A stretch of 64,000 bases of DNA from an uncultured Pelagibacteraceae bacterium (GCA_902522385.1 CABYVK010000004.1:29538-93537); one strand, 5' to 3'; counted from the stretch's first letter, positions 49,916 through 60,119 are shown. Numbers and translations: made by a program. The notes: generated by a model from the letters alone, not told the origin.

Positions 49916-50935
49916 TTGAAAATATTTATTTCATATAAATTTAAAGAGGAAGCATGGGGAGGTGGTAACCAATTTTTAAAAAATTTAAGAGAAAAGTTTT
50001 TAAAATCGCGGAATATTTGTGATCACCCAAAGGATGCAGATATAATTTTATTTAATAGTCATCATAATTTAATTGAAACTTTAATTTATAAAATTAAATA
50101 TCCGAATAAAAAATTTATACATAGAATTGATGGGCCAATTTCATCCTACCGTGGTGATGAAGAAAAAAAATTAGATAAATTAATTTACTTATTTAATTCA
50201 AAAATTTCAAATGGGACAATATTTTTATCTGAATGGTCAAAAGACGAAAATATTAAAAGAGGATACTTATTAAAAAACGATTATAAAGTAATTTATAATG
50301 CTTCGAACAATCAAATATTTAAAGAAAAAAAATTCACATTAATCAATCAAAATAGAAAAATAAAAATCTTAACTTCATCTTGGTCTGATAATTTACTAAA
50401 GGGTTTTGATATTTTTAAACATTTAGATGAAAATCTAGATTTTAATAAGTATCAAATGATATTTGTTGGAAACTCAAAAATAAAATTTAGAAATATTAAA
50501 ATAATTAATCCAGTAAAAAGTGAGTTATTATATAAATATATTGAAAACTCCGACGTTTTTATTTTTGGTAGTAAAATAGAGTCGTGTTCAAATCTTTTAA
50601 TGGAGGCTATGGCAACAGGAATTCCCATTCTAGTAATAGATGGAACCAGCAATAATGAAATTTTTAATTCAAATGGATATATTTTTAAAGATAAAGCCGA
50701 TGTTATCCCTCAACTTGAAAAATTGATCAATAATTATGAAAATTTTAAATTAGAAAAAAGATTTTTTCTAGATGAAACAGTAAAAGAATATTATAATTTT
50801 TTTAATCATATTATTAAAGATCAAAAACAGAAAAAAATCTCTTCAATTTTAATTTTAGAGTTATTTCTTAAATATTTTTATTTTAAAGTTCAAAACAAAT
50901 TCAAATTCTGGAAAGATAACATTATAAAAAAATAA
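49916..50935 (+). CDS. Glycosyltransferase (GT1/GT4-like)
   Basis: The TTG-started 339-residue protein has an N-terminal AWGGGNQFLKNLRE (about 13) and an RIDGPISSYRGDE loop. The donor-site segment SDVFIFGSKIESCSNLLMEAMATGIPILVIDG (about 206-237) carries the E-x7-E pattern characteristic of GT-B retaining transferases. It joins nucleotide-sugar donors to lipid-linked or growing glycans at the cytoplasmic face. It is the first of a run of glycosyltransferases reaching 57.8 kb. Donor and linkage unknown. Confidence 0.75.
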   Translation: MKIFISYKFKEEAWGGGNQFLKNLREKFLKSRNICDHPKDADIILFNSHHNLIETLIYKIKYPNKKFIHRIDGPISSYRGDEEKKLDKLIYLFNSKISNGTIFLSEWSKDENIKRGYLLKNDYKVIYNASNNQIFKEKKFTLINQNRKIKILTSSWSDNLLKGFDIFKHLDENLDFNKYQMIFVGNSKIKFRNIKIINPVKSELLYKYIENSDVFIFGSKIESCSNLLMEAMATGIPILVIDGTSNNEIFNSNGYIFKDKADVIPQLEKLINNYENFKLEKRFFLDETVKEYYNFFNHIIKDQKQKKISSILILELFLKYFYFKVQNKFKFWKDNIIKK

Positions 50936-51010
50936 TCTGAAACTTTTATATATTACTTCTATACAAAAAAATATATATAAATTAGAAAATAGGAGAAATT
51001 AAAACAAACA

Positions 51011-52105
51011 ATGGGTTTAAAATTTTTTTTAAAAAAAAATTTTTATAATATTCTAGCTAATAATAAAAAACTGAATACTTATGAAAACAATTTAATAATA
51101 AAATCTGAAAATAAAAATTGGGTTTTGAATCAGTTAGCACATGAATATAAAAAAGTTTTTTCAAATATGTTTAGTAATATTTCATTAAATGAGAAAGATA
51201 TATTTATTTCAGATAAAATTCATTTGTTCATTATGTCAAAGTATTATGCTTTAGAAAATTTAAATAAGTTTAACCACAAAATATATTTCCCTTATTTTCA
51301 TGGAGTATCCGACTCAGATGAACATCAAAAAAATGTTAAATTTATTAAAAATAATCTTGATAAAATAACAAAAATTCAAGTATCAAATTCCTTGATAGAA
51401 AATTCCTTTTTAGAAAATGGTATTCCTCAAGATAAGTTTATAAGGATACCAATTACAGTTGATCTTAATAAATTTGACTTAATTCAAAAATACACCAAAA
51501 ATGAAATTAGAGAACTTTACAATATTCCAAAAAGTTGTTTTGTTGTTGGATCTTTTCAAAAGGATGGGGACGGATGGGGAAGAGGAGATGATCCAAAATT
51601 AATTAAGGGACCAGATATATTTATTAAAACTATTAAAATTTTAAAAAAAAATATACCAGAAATATTTGTTTTAATTTCAGGTCCATCCAGAGGATATGTA
51701 GTAAACAACTTAAATAAATTGAAAATACCATTTAAACATTTAAATTTTTCAAACTATGATGATTTAATAAAGTTATATAAATCCTTAGATGTTTATCTAA
51801 TTTGTTCTAGAGAGGAAGGTGGTCCAAGAGCGATAATGGAGTGTTTTGCAAGTAAGACACCTCTTGTTACAACAAATGTTGGTCAAGCTATTGATATAAT
51901 AAAAAATAAATTTAATGCATTTAAATCTGAGGAAATAAATGAGGAAATATTAGCAAATCTTATTTTTTCAAAAGTTTACAAAAAAGATGATAAATTAGAA
52001 GAAATTGTAGAAAACGCATATATAACTGCTAAAAACAATTCTTACGAGAGTCAAATTAATCTTTGGGAAAATTTTTTTGATTTTCAAGGAGAAAAAATAA
52101 AATGA
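51011..52105 (+). CDS. Glycosyltransferase family 4-like
   Basis: The 364-residue protein has YFPYFHGVSDSDEHQ (about 96), a central CFVVGSFQKDGDGWGRGDDPKLIKG stretch (about 178) where nucleotide-sugar transferases usually bind donor phosphate, and YLICSREEGGPRAIMECFASKTPLVTTNVG (about 259-288) with the E-x7-E motif. This is a GT-B retaining layout. It starts 75 bases after the previous gene, with an AGGAGA sequence about 15 bases upstream. It overlaps the epimerase start (AAAATGA). Confidence 0.75.
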   Translation: MGLKFFLKKNFYNILANNKKLNTYENNLIIKSENKNWVLNQLAHEYKKVFSNMFSNISLNEKDIFISDKIHLFIMSKYYALENLNKFNHKIYFPYFHGVSDSDEHQKNVKFIKNNLDKITKIQVSNSLIENSFLENGIPQDKFIRIPITVDLNKFDLIQKYTKNEIRELYNIPKSCFVVGSFQKDGDGWGRGDDPKLIKGPDIFIKTIKILKKNIPEIFVLISGPSRGYVVNNLNKLKIPFKHLNFSNYDDLIKLYKSLDVYLICSREEGGPRAIMECFASKTPLVTTNVGQAIDIIKNKFNAFKSEEINEEILANLIFSKVYKKDDKLEEIVENAYITAKNNSYESQINLWENFFDFQGEKIK

Positions 52106-53064
52106 TTTTAATCACCGGTGTTGCAGGTTTTATTGGTTATCATACTGCAGAATTTTTTCTAAAAAAAAATATTAATATCATCGGAATTGATAACATGAAT
52201 GATTATTATGATATAAATTTAAAAAAAAAAAGAATACAACTTTTAAATAAAAATTATAAAAAACAATTTAAATTTATTCAATTAGATATAAATAATTACA
52301 AAAAACTTAACAACTTATTTATAAAATTTAAAATTAGAAAAGTAATTCATTTAGCTGCTCAGGCTGGTGTTAGATACTCTATTTATAAACCAACTGTGTA
52401 TTTAGATACAAATATAGTTGGTTTTTTTAACATTTTAGATATTTCAAAAAATCACTCTATAAAACATTTTTTATTCTCATCAAGTAGCTCTGTTTACGGT
52501 GATCAGACAAAACATCCAATCAAAGAAATTTTTGAAACCAGTAAACCTTTATCATTTTATGCTGCAACAAAAAAATCGAATGAGGTTTTATCTCATTCGT
52601 ATAGTAAAATATATAATTTACCCATTACATGTCTTAGACTTTTTACTGTATATGGCCCTATGGGTAGACCAGATATGGCACCTTATAAATTTACAAAAGC
52701 TGCAATTGAAAATAAAAGTATTCAAATTTACAATAAAGGTATTCATGAGCGAGATTTTACATACGTAACAGATGTAGCAAAAGTTATTTATAAACTATCT
52801 AATAAGCAAATAAATAAAAATCTTTTTCAAATATTAAATGTATGTAGTAGTAAAACAATTAAACTAATGGACTTCGTCAAATTAATTGAACGATTAACTA
52901 ATAAAAAAATAAATAAAAAATTTGTTAAAAGACAAAAAGGTGATGTAATAAAAACTTTTGGTAATAATAATAAATTAAAAAAAATAACAAATATAAAAAA
53001 ATTCGTATCGGTGGAGGAAGGAATGAAAAATTTTATTGATTGGTATATTAAATACCATGTTTAA
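52102..53064 (+). CDS. UDP-glucuronate 4-epimerase-like SDR
   Basis: The 320-residue protein shows TGVAGFIGYHTAEFF (about 5), IDNMNDYYDINLKKKRIQLL (about 32-51), LAAQAGVRYSIYKP (about 89), SSSSVYGDQ (about 127) and SFYAATKKSNEVLSHSY (about 150). HERDFTYVTDVAKV follows. The DYYD.NLK..R phrase and AAQAGVRYS are diagnostic of UDP-glucuronate 4-epimerases of the LspL/CapI type, which make UDP-galacturonate. The 4-base start overlap shows operon membership, and it overlaps the next gene by 8. Confidence 0.8.
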   Translation: MILITGVAGFIGYHTAEFFLKKNINIIGIDNMNDYYDINLKKKRIQLLNKNYKKQFKFIQLDINNYKKLNNLFIKFKIRKVIHLAAQAGVRYSIYKPTVYLDTNIVGFFNILDISKNHSIKHFLFSSSSSVYGDQTKHPIKEIFETSKPLSFYAATKKSNEVLSHSYSKIYNLPITCLRLFTVYGPMGRPDMAPYKFTKAAIENKSIQIYNKGIHERDFTYVTDVAKVIYKLSNKQINKNLFQILNVCSSKTIKLMDFVKLIERLTNKKINKKFVKRQKGDVIKTFGNNNKLKKITNIKKFVSVEEGMKNFIDWYIKYHV

Positions 53065-53863
53065 AATTCAATTATTTTTTTTTAAAGTTATTTTTACAAT
53101 TTTTAAAATAGGTCATCCTTTTGGAATTATGAGATGGGCTAGTAAGGAGACTTATATTGAAATATACGAAAAAGGTTTGAATAACAATTATCCTGAAATA
53201 GATAATTATGAGGATAAATTAAAAAAAAAAATAGATATTAATTGGCTTAATAAACTAGCACTGAAAACACAAGTTGTAATAAAAAAAAGCAGTATCAATT
53301 ATCAGCATGGGAGAATTTTGTATGCAGAACTATGTAATTATATTCGAAATAATTCCATTAAGAATATTATTATTCTTGAAACAGGAACTGCAAGAGGCTT
53401 TTCTTCAGTTTGCATGTCTAAAGCAATAACTGATTGTAAATTAGATGGAGAAATTAATACTATAGATATTTTGCCAAATAATAAAAAAATTTATTGGAAC
53501 TCTATAAGTGATATAGATGGAAAAAAAACAAGACTAGAGCTCCTACAAAGCTGGAAGGAATACACTAATAGAATTATTTTTCATACAGGTAATAGTGTAA
53601 AGGTTCTAAAAAAATTAAACTTAAAACGAGTAAATTTTGCTTTTTTAGACGGTTCACACAATAAAAAAAAATTAGAAATTGAATTTGATTGGGTTATGGA
53701 GAGACAACTCAAAGGAGATATAGTAATTTTTGATGATTATGATCCTTACAATTTTAGAGAAATTTATGATTTTGTTGAAAATTTAGAGAAACAAAAGACC
53801 TATCAAATTGTTAAATTATTTTCTGATAAAAACAGAGGTTATGCCATTGCATACAAATTTTAA
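53057..53863 (+). CDS. Class I SAM methyltransferase (Methyltransf_24-like)
   Basis: Translation is taken from ATG 53057 (MFKIQLFFFKV), giving 268 residues. A hydrophobic N-terminal helix (about 2-20) is followed by ETGTARGFSSVCMSKAI (about 104) as SAM loop, an acidic strand end INTIDILPNN, and AFLDGSHNKKKLEIEFDWV (about 199). IVIFDDYDPY follows, as in Methyltransf_24/CmcI-like enzymes in sugar clusters. It overlaps the preceding epimerase and the following glycosyltransferase. The hydrophobic start might hold it at the membrane. Acceptor unknown. Confidence 0.7.
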   Translation: MFKIQLFFFKVIFTIFKIGHPFGIMRWASKETYIEIYEKGLNNNYPEIDNYEDKLKKKIDINWLNKLALKTQVVIKKSSINYQHGRILYAELCNYIRNNSIKNIIILETGTARGFSSVCMSKAITDCKLDGEINTIDILPNNKKIYWNSISDIDGKKTRLELLQSWKEYTNRIIFHTGNSVKVLKKLNLKRVNFAFLDGSHNKKKLEIEFDWVMERQLKGDIVIFDDYDPYNFREIYDFVENLEKQKTYQIVKLFSDKNRGYAIAYKF

Positions 53864-54992
53864 AAAAAAAAATATTTTTATTTTTTTTTCTTTTGGTGTC
53901 TCATTAGTCACTTGGTCAAATCAAAAAATACTAGAAAGAGAAGTTAAATATTATCAAGCTTTAAAAAAAAATAATTATAATATAACCTTTGTCACTTATG
54001 GTGATAAAAATGACTTAAAATTTAAAAAAAATTTAAAAAATATAAAAATACTACCCTTATTTAAAAATATTAAAAAAAATTTTTTAACTAAATATTTAAT
54101 TTTATTGTTTGGGCCATTTATTTTAAATAATGAACTAAGTAACTGTGATCTTATAAAAACGCATCAAATTACAGGGGGTTTATTAGCAATATTATGTTCA
54201 AGATTAAAAAAAAAAAAATTAATTATACGAGCTGGATGGGAACCAACTTTAAATTATAAAAATTGGAATATAAATTTTATTAAATATTTAATATTAATAT
54301 TAAATTCATTTTTATCTTATAAACTCTCAAATAAAATTATAGTAACATCACACGAAATTAAAAATTTTATAAATACTAAATATTTTATAAATTCAAAAAA
54401 AATTGTAGTAATTCCTAATGCAGTAAATTTGAATCAATTCAAAAATTTAAAAAAAAAAAAGTACACTAATAGAGTTATTACTATTTCAAGGCTAGAGAAA
54501 CAAAAAAACCTTTTTTCACTTCTTAATATTTGCAAGTTATCAGATCTAGATTTAGATATTATTGGAACTGGTACTCAAATAAATGAATTAAAAAAATTTG
54601 CAAAAAAAATTAACTTAAATGTAAGATTTTTAGGCCAAATAGAAAATAGTAAAATTCCAAATTTTTTATCAAAATATAAATTTTACATAACATCATCTAA
54701 AATTGAGGGATCTCCAAAAACTATTATGGAAGCAATGGCAGCTGAGTTGCCTGTATTTGGTCTTAAAGCTAGGGGGCTAAATCCTATAGTTCAAAATGGC
54801 AAAACTGGATATCTTCATTCTAATATAAAAAATTTGTCCAATAAAATAAAAGAATTAAAACATAATCAGAAAATTTTGAAAGAATTAGGTTTAAATGCTC
54901 GAAATTCAATTAAAAAAAATTTTAAATTAGAAAAAAATATAAATTTAGAAAATAAAATAATAGAAAAATTAATAAATGAAAAAAAATATTGA
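53841..54992 (+). CDS. Glycosyltransferase family 4
   Basis: ATG 53841 (MPLHTNFKKK) is preferred to 53808, which runs deep in the methyltransferase gene. The 383-residue GT-B enzyme has IIRAGWEPTLNYKNW (about 123), IVIPNAVNLNQF (about 186), VITISRLEKQKNLFSLL (about 205) and ITSSKIEGSPKTIMEAMAAELPVFGLKARG (about 275-304). These give the WaaG-like donor site with the E-x7-E motif. It transfers a hexose, pentose or deoxy-sugar with retention. The start is nested in the preceding gene and the end overlaps the GT2 gene by 17 bases. Confidence 0.8.
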   Translation: MPLHTNFKKKNIFIFFSFGVSLVTWSNQKILEREVKYYQALKKNNYNITFVTYGDKNDLKFKKNLKNIKILPLFKNIKKNFLTKYLILLFGPFILNNELSNCDLIKTHQITGGLLAILCSRLKKKKLIIRAGWEPTLNYKNWNINFIKYLILILNSFLSYKLSNKIIVTSHEIKNFINTKYFINSKKIVVIPNAVNLNQFKNLKKKKYTNRVITISRLEKQKNLFSLLNICKLSDLDLDIIGTGTQINELKKFAKKINLNVRFLGQIENSKIPNFLSKYKFYITSSKIEGSPKTIMEAMAAELPVFGLKARGLNPIVQNGKTGYLHSNIKNLSNKIKELKHNQKILKELGLNARNSIKKNFKLEKNINLENKIIEKLINEKKY

Positions 54993-55830
54993 TGTAATAA
55001 TCTGCACAAATAAAAAATTAACAGTTTTAAAAAAATTAATCAGGCAAATTTTTTTCCAGAGAGGAAATTTTTTCATTAAAATCATTATCATTCATCAAAC
55101 TCATTCAGTTGCTTTATTTCCTGATTTTTTAAATAATAAAAATATTGTTTATAGAAATATAAAAAAACAAAATTTATCAGTTGCAAAAAATACTGGTCTA
55201 AAGATAGCAAATTCAAACAATATATGTTTTTTGGATGATGATGTTTATATAAAAAAAAACTATTTTTTTGATTGTATAACTTTTTCCAAAAAGAAAAAAT
55301 GTGATCTTATTTTCAATAAGATTATTCAACAAAAATCTCTTAAACCTCTTTCAAAAAATATGGGTAATCGTGATATAAAAATAAATTTCTTAAATTCAAG
55401 TTGCTGTCTATCATCCTCAATGTGGATATTTTTAAAAAATAAAAAGAAATTTTTTTTTGATGAAAGATTTGGATTGGGAGCGAAGTATGGAAGTGGTGAA
55501 GAGACAGATTATATCTTCAATAATCTTAAAAAAAAAAATTCAATATATTATTTAAGCAAGGCCTCAATTTACCATCCTGAGGATTTTTCATATCAAAAAA
55601 ATTTAACTCAGGTTTATGATAAATTTTATTCGTATGGTACTGGACAAGGAGCTTTATTAAAAAAAAATATTGATATCTCTGTAATAAAAATTATTTATTT
55701 ATTTATTATCTCTTTATTTAGATCTTTTGTTGCAATATTAATTTATTTAATTTTTTTTGATAAAAATAATATAATTAAATATTATTCTTTGCTTAAAGGT
55801 AAAATTTTTGGCTTTATAAATTATAATTAA
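54976..55830 (+). CDS. Glycosyltransferase family 2
   Basis: The 284-residue protein has a GT-A fold opening IDVIICTNKKLTVLKKLIRQI, NLSVAKNTGLKIANSNNICFLDDDVYI (about 64-90) with the DDD metal/nucleotide motif, and FGLGAKYGSGEETDYIF (about 164) with the likely catalytic acids. A C-terminal hydrophobic segment (about 240-265) could anchor it to the membrane. It starts inside the previous gene by 17 bases, showing coupling. Donor unknown. Confidence 0.75.
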   Translation: MKKNIDVIICTNKKLTVLKKLIRQIFFQRGNFFIKIIIIHQTHSVALFPDFLNNKNIVYRNIKKQNLSVAKNTGLKIANSNNICFLDDDVYIKKNYFFDCITFSKKKKCDLIFNKIIQQKSLKPLSKNMGNRDIKINFLNSSCCLSSSMWIFLKNKKKFFFDERFGLGAKYGSGEETDYIFNNLKKKNSIYYLSKASIYHPEDFSYQKNLTQVYDKFYSYGTGQGALLKKNIDISVIKIIYLFIISLFRSFVAILIYLIFFDKNNIIKYYSLLKGKIFGFINYN

Positions 55831-55832
55831 AA

Positions 55833-56747
55833 TTGGAAACAGATAATAAAATATCAGTAATTTTGCCCGTATATAATTCTCAGGAATTTATAAGTCAAAG
55901 TATTAATAGTGTACTAAATCAAACTTATAAAAATTTTGAGTTAATAATTATTGACGATGGATCGACTGATAATAGTAAAGAAATTTGTAAAAAATTAAGT
56001 AAGAAAGATGAAAGGATTATATTTATAGATAACTTACACAAAGGACTTACTATATCACTAAATAAAGCTTTAGAAATTGCAAAAGGAAAATTTATAGCTC
56101 GCCAAGATGCAGATGATGTTTCGCTTCCAGAAAGATTTGAGAAACAAGTAAGCTGGTTTTTAAAAAATGAAAAAAGGGTATTATGTGGAACCAATTGTAA
56201 AATCTTATACAAAAACAATGTTTATAAAAATAATAAATCTTTAAAATTTACAAATAGTGGAATTACAAAAAAATTAAAATACTCAAATTGTTTTGTACAT
56301 TCATCAACCATGTTTTTGAGAAATAGTGCTCAAATTTTAGGAAACTATGATGAAAATTTAGAATTTGCTCAAGATTATGATTTATGGTGGAAATTGACGA
56401 CTCTTGGAGAGGTAGGTAATTTGAATGAAAAATTATTAGTACTGAGAAATAGAGAAGACTCAATTTCGGTAAAAAATAAAAATAATCAAACACTAAATTT
56501 TATTAAATCATGTATTAAATTTTATGCTTATAAAAATAAAATTGTAGGTATTAACGAAAATAAAGATATAAAATTTTATGAAAATAACATTTTAACAAAA
56601 AATAAAATTAAAGTTATGAAATATTTATATAACGATAAGTTAGATGAAAAAATTTATTTTAAAAACTTAAATTTAAAGCAGTTATTCGAATTATTCTCTC
56701 ACCCTAATTTACTTATAAGAAAAATAATTAAAAAAATTATTAAATAA
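55833..56747 (+). CDS. Glycosyltransferase family 2
   Basis: The TTG-started 304-residue protein has the textbook GT2 opening ISVILPVYNSQEFISQSINS (about 7) and NFELIIIDDGSTDNSKEI (about 35-52). FIARQDADDVSLPERFEKQV (about 89) supplies the DAD metal site, and ENLEFAQDYDLWWKL (about 178) the catalytic loop with ED-like acid. It is an inverting transferase on the cytoplasmic face. It is 2 bases after the preceding GT2 gene and 2 before the GT4 gene. Confidence 0.8.
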   Translation: METDNKISVILPVYNSQEFISQSINSVLNQTYKNFELIIIDDGSTDNSKEICKKLSKKDERIIFIDNLHKGLTISLNKALEIAKGKFIARQDADDVSLPERFEKQVSWFLKNEKRVLCGTNCKILYKNNVYKNNKSLKFTNSGITKKLKYSNCFVHSSTMFLRNSAQILGNYDENLEFAQDYDLWWKLTTLGEVGNLNEKLLVLRNREDSISVKNKNNQTLNFIKSCIKFYAYKNKIVGINENKDIKFYENNILTKNKIKVMKYLYNDKLDEKIYFKNLNLKQLFELFSHPNLLIRKIIKKIIK

Positions 56748-56748
56748 A

Positions 56749-57825
56749 ATGAAAATTTTATATATTACTAAGTATTTTCCACCAGAGTATGGAGGAATAG
56801 AAACTTTATCTAAAAATATATGTGATTTTTTTTTCAAAAAAAATAAAAAAATTGAGGTTGTTTGTTTCTCTAAAAAAAAAACATATTTGTCAAAATCTAA
56901 TTATTATAATGTTTATTTTTTTAAGCCTCTTTTAAATTTATTTTCAACACCAATATCAATATCAATCATATTATTTATTTTAAAAAATTATAAAAAATAT
57001 GATTGTATTCATATCCATACGCCCAATCCATTAATCGAATTAATTTTGATTTTTTTACCAATAAAAAAATTAATAATAAGTTGGGGCAGTGATATTGTTA
57101 ATCAAAAAATATTAAAACTTTTTTTCAATCCAATTCAATTTTTTTTATTAAGAAAATCAAAAAAAATAATATGTTTGTCAAATAATTATTTAAATTATTC
57201 CCGTGAATTAAAAAATTTCAGAAAAAAAATAGTTATAATTCCTCCAATAATAAAAAAATTATCTAATACACATAAAGTTAAAAATAATCATAAAATAAAT
57301 ATATTAATGGTCGGAAGATTAGTTGACTATAAAGGATATGATATAGCAATAGAAGCTTTAAGCCTTTTACCAAAAAATTATAATTTAAATATTATTGGGA
57401 GTGGTAAAAATAAAAAAAAATTAATTAATCTCATTACAAATCTAAAATTAAATAAAAGAATTAAACTTTTAGATAAAGTAAATGATCAATTGAAGGAGAA
57501 ATATCTCAAAAAGTCATCTTTTTTCTTAATGTGTTCGACAAGTAGAGCAGAGTCTTTCGGTATCTCAATACTAGAGGCTATTTCAAATAGTTTGCCTTTA
57601 ATAATATCGAGAGTTAAGGGTTCAGGTATGAATGATATGATTATAAATAAATTTAATGGATATAAATTTGAAAATTTTTCACATATAGATTGTGCTAAAA
57701 AGATTACTAAACTTTGCGAGAGCAAAAAAAGATTAAATTTATTTTCAAAAAATAGTCTAAAACTATTTAATCAAAAATTTAATAGAAAAAAAATAGAAAC
57801 CAATTTAGAAAGAATTTATTATTAA
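56749..57825 (+). CDS. Glycosyltransferase family 4
   Basis: The 358-residue protein opens with ILYITKYFPPEYGGIETLSKNI, the classic GT4 first strand. IHIHTPNPLIELI (about 85), ILMVGRLVDYKGYDIAIEAL (about 185) and FLMCSTSRAESFGISILEAISNSLPLIISRVKG (about 258-290) give the donor site. Retaining sugar transfer to the lipid-linked glycan is expected. It follows the GT2 gene after 2 bases and precedes the polymerase-like gene by 5. Confidence 0.8.
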   Translation: MKILYITKYFPPEYGGIETLSKNICDFFFKKNKKIEVVCFSKKKTYLSKSNYYNVYFFKPLLNLFSTPISISIILFILKNYKKYDCIHIHTPNPLIELILIFLPIKKLIISWGSDIVNQKILKLFFNPIQFFLLRKSKKIICLSNNYLNYSRELKNFRKKIVIIPPIIKKLSNTHKVKNNHKINILMVGRLVDYKGYDIAIEALSLLPKNYNLNIIGSGKNKKKLINLITNLKLNKRIKLLDKVNDQLKEKYLKKSSFFLMCSTSRAESFGISILEAISNSLPLIISRVKGSGMNDMIINKFNGYKFENFSHIDCAKKITKLCESKKRLNLFSKNSLKLFNQKFNRKKIETNLERIYY

Positions 57826-57830
57826 AAATA

Positions 57831-59072
57831 ATGCTTGATAAAATTTTAATTTATTTAGTTATTTTTATACCAATATCTTTAATTTCTGGTCCATTAATAC
57901 CTGAAATATTAATGTTTTTTGCTATAGCAATTTTTCTTTATAATATATTCAAAATTAAGAATTATAGCTATTTTAAAAATATTTATACTTATTACTTTAT
58001 ATCTTTTTTTTTATTTATTAATCTAAGAAGTCTATTTGTTGACGAAATATTTATATCCTTAAAATCAACTATTTTTTATATTAGGTTTTATTTATTATCT
58101 TTAGTAATTTGGTACATATTAGATACAAATAGTTATTTTCCTAAAAAGTTTTTAAAATTTTTTTTAATATCAATTATTATTTTAATTTTAGATGCAACAT
58201 TGCAATTTAATATTGGGACTAATATTTTAGGATGGGAAAAATTTCATCCACACCGTGTATCTAGTTTTTTTGGTGATGAATTGGTATTGGGTAGTTACCT
58301 TGTTAGATTTTTGCCTTTGATTGTTGGATTATATATTTTTATTAATTTTAATGAATTTAATTTTAATAAAACTTTACTATTATTTTTAATAATTTTATTA
58401 TTTTATATTGGCATATCTATATCTGGAGATAGATCTGCATTTTATTTGTCATTATTATTTTTACCATTTTTAATAAGTCTAAGAAAAATTACTTATCTTA
58501 AAAAAAAATTATTTATATTTGGAACAGCATTCTTAGTATTTCTATCTATCCTAGTATTTACCAATAACTCAATAAAGCAAAGAGTTATAGACTCTACTTT
58601 AAGCTCAATGCTTATGAAAGGTAGTGATAACAATAAAAATAATAGAATTGTATTATTTTCTAATAATCATGAAAATCATATTAAAACTGCAATTAAAATT
58701 TTTAATGACAATAAGTTAATTGGAGTTGGTGTAAAACATTTCAGATTTGTTTGTAGTGATCCAAAATATTTTGAAAATAAACATAGCTGTTCAACACACC
58801 CTCATAATATTTACGTTCAGATACTTGCGGAATTAGGTTTACTAGGTTTTCTTTTTATTATGTTATATTTTATTTATATTTGTTTTAAAATATTTAAAAA
58901 CTTATTTAGCAAAAAAAACAGCCCTAAAAAATTCTTAAATTTGATGGTTCTGTCCTCAATTTTTATAAATTTATTTCCTTTTTCACCCTCAGGAAATTTT
59001 TTTAATAATTGGATAAGCATCATATATTTCATTCCAATTGGTTTTTACCTTTATTCAATTAAAAAAAACTAA
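57831..59072 (+). CDS. O-antigen ligase/polymerase-family membrane protein
   Basis: The 413-residue polytopic protein has about ten hydrophobic helices and a periplasmic-loop signature region with HRVSSFFGDELVLGSYLVRF (about 143-162) and ISGDRSAFYLS (about 199). CSTHPHNIYVQILAELGLLGF (about 324-344) is the Wzy_C motif. Such proteins polymerise O-units or ligate glycan to an acceptor at the periplasmic face. Which of the two cannot be told. It is the last gene of the plus-strand run and converges with the WecA-like gene after 4 bases. Confidence 0.8.
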   Translation: MLDKILIYLVIFIPISLISGPLIPEILMFFAIAIFLYNIFKIKNYSYFKNIYTYYFISFFLFINLRSLFVDEIFISLKSTIFYIRFYLLSLVIWYILDTNSYFPKKFLKFFLISIIILILDATLQFNIGTNILGWEKFHPHRVSSFFGDELVLGSYLVRFLPLIVGLYIFINFNEFNFNKTLLLFLIILLFYIGISISGDRSAFYLSLLFLPFLISLRKITYLKKKLFIFGTAFLVFLSILVFTNNSIKQRVIDSTLSSMLMKGSDNNKNNRIVLFSNNHENHIKTAIKIFNDNKLIGVGVKHFRFVCSDPKYFENKHSCSTHPHNIYVQILAELGLLGFLFIMLYFIYICFKIFKNLFSKKNSPKKFLNLMVLSSIFINLFPFSPSGNFFNNWISIIYFIPIGFYLYSIKKN

Positions 59073-59076
59073 TGTT

Positions 59077-60108
59077 TTATTTTAACTGTTTACGTAATAG
59101 TAAATAAACAAAAGTATAAAAAATTATAAATATAAATATATTAGATATTAAAATATATTTATTCTGATAAAAATTAATTGAAACTAAATTAAATAATAAA
59201 ATAAATAAATTAATAGATATTGCACACAAAATTTTTGAGTTAGTTTGATTATAATTATATTTAATTTGATAAAATTTTTGTATTAAGTGATGGAGATGTT
59301 TTTTATCTGGCTGATAAGGTCCTTTTTTATAGAAAATTTTTCTTATCATTGAAAAAAAAACCTCAAATGCGGGATAAATTAATAAATTTGCGTAAAAGTA
59401 AGGGTACGAATATCCCTCTAGGTTGCTTAACTTAATCACGTAAAGCCCTATAATAGCTCCCAAAACATAAGAACCAGAATCTCCAAAAAAAATTTTTTCT
59501 CTAAAATTATAAATTAATAAAATTAGTAAAATAGGCATTATTAGTAAACCTGTTTCAGTGGTATTTTCTAAGCCTAATTTAAAATAAATAAAATAATTTA
59601 AAAATGCCAAAACTAATATTCCATAAAGCAATGTAAGACCATGGACACCATCAATAAAATTTACACCATTTATCAATATTACTAAGCATATACTGGTAAA
59701 AAAAATTGAAAAAAAAGGATAGTTTATAAATAACTCATTAATTATATTAAATTTTAAATCTAATATTTGGTTATTAGAAATAATAATATAAATTATAGAA
59801 AATAAAGAGATAAGCAAAAGTCTTAAATTTGCATTAAAATTTTTTTTAATATCTGAAAAAAAACCAATTAAAAAAGTTAATGTTAAGAATAAAAAATTAT
59901 TTAAATGATTAAATTTAATATAAGCTATATATAAAACTATTAAATATAAAAAAAAAATTAAACCACCCGTATTTAAAATTTTATTATTAAATTTTTCTTT
60001 GTGGTTTAAATTGGGTTCATAAATAAATATTTTAAAATGTGAAGATAGAAAATTTATTAAAATTACAATTAATATAGAAAAAATAAAAAGCACTAACGCA
60101 TATATCAT
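59077..60108 (-). CDS. WecA/MraY-type undecaprenyl-phosphate sugar-1-phosphate transferase
   Basis: The 343-residue protein has about ten transmembrane helices and the family's NGVNFIDGVHGLTL (about 145-158, NxxNFxDGxxGL-type) and NFREKIFFGDSGSYVLGAIIG (about 200-220) motifs. A basic DKKHLHHLIQKF loop (about 272) follows. It transfers a HexNAc-1-phosphate (or related) from UDP to undecaprenyl phosphate, starting the lipid-linked glycan. It is the lipid-carrier initiator of this region. Its start is 11 bases from the Gmd stop in the same minus-strand unit. Sugar specificity is unknown. Confidence 0.8.
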   Translation of the reverse strand: MIYALVLFIFSILIVILINFLSSHFKIFIYEPNLNHKEKFNNKILNTGGLIFFLYLIVLYIAYIKFNHLNNFLFLTLTFLIGFFSDIKKNFNANLRLLLISLFSIIYIIISNNQILDLKFNIINELFINYPFFSIFFTSICLVILINGVNFIDGVHGLTLLYGILVLAFLNYFIYFKLGLENTTETGLLIMPILLILLIYNFREKIFFGDSGSYVLGAIIGLYVIKLSNLEGYSYPYFYANLLIYPAFEVFFSMIRKIFYKKGPYQPDKKHLHHLIQKFYQIKYNYNQTNSKILCAISINLFILLFNLVSINFYQNKYILISNIFIFIIFYTFVYLLLRKQLK

Positions 60109-60119
60109 TTTTTTAACAT

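Noticed and set aside
52499-52768. Overlapping 89-codon ORF in the UDP-glucuronate-4-epimerase-like gene
   Set aside because: It is an out-of-frame shadow of the epimerase's conserved active-site region.
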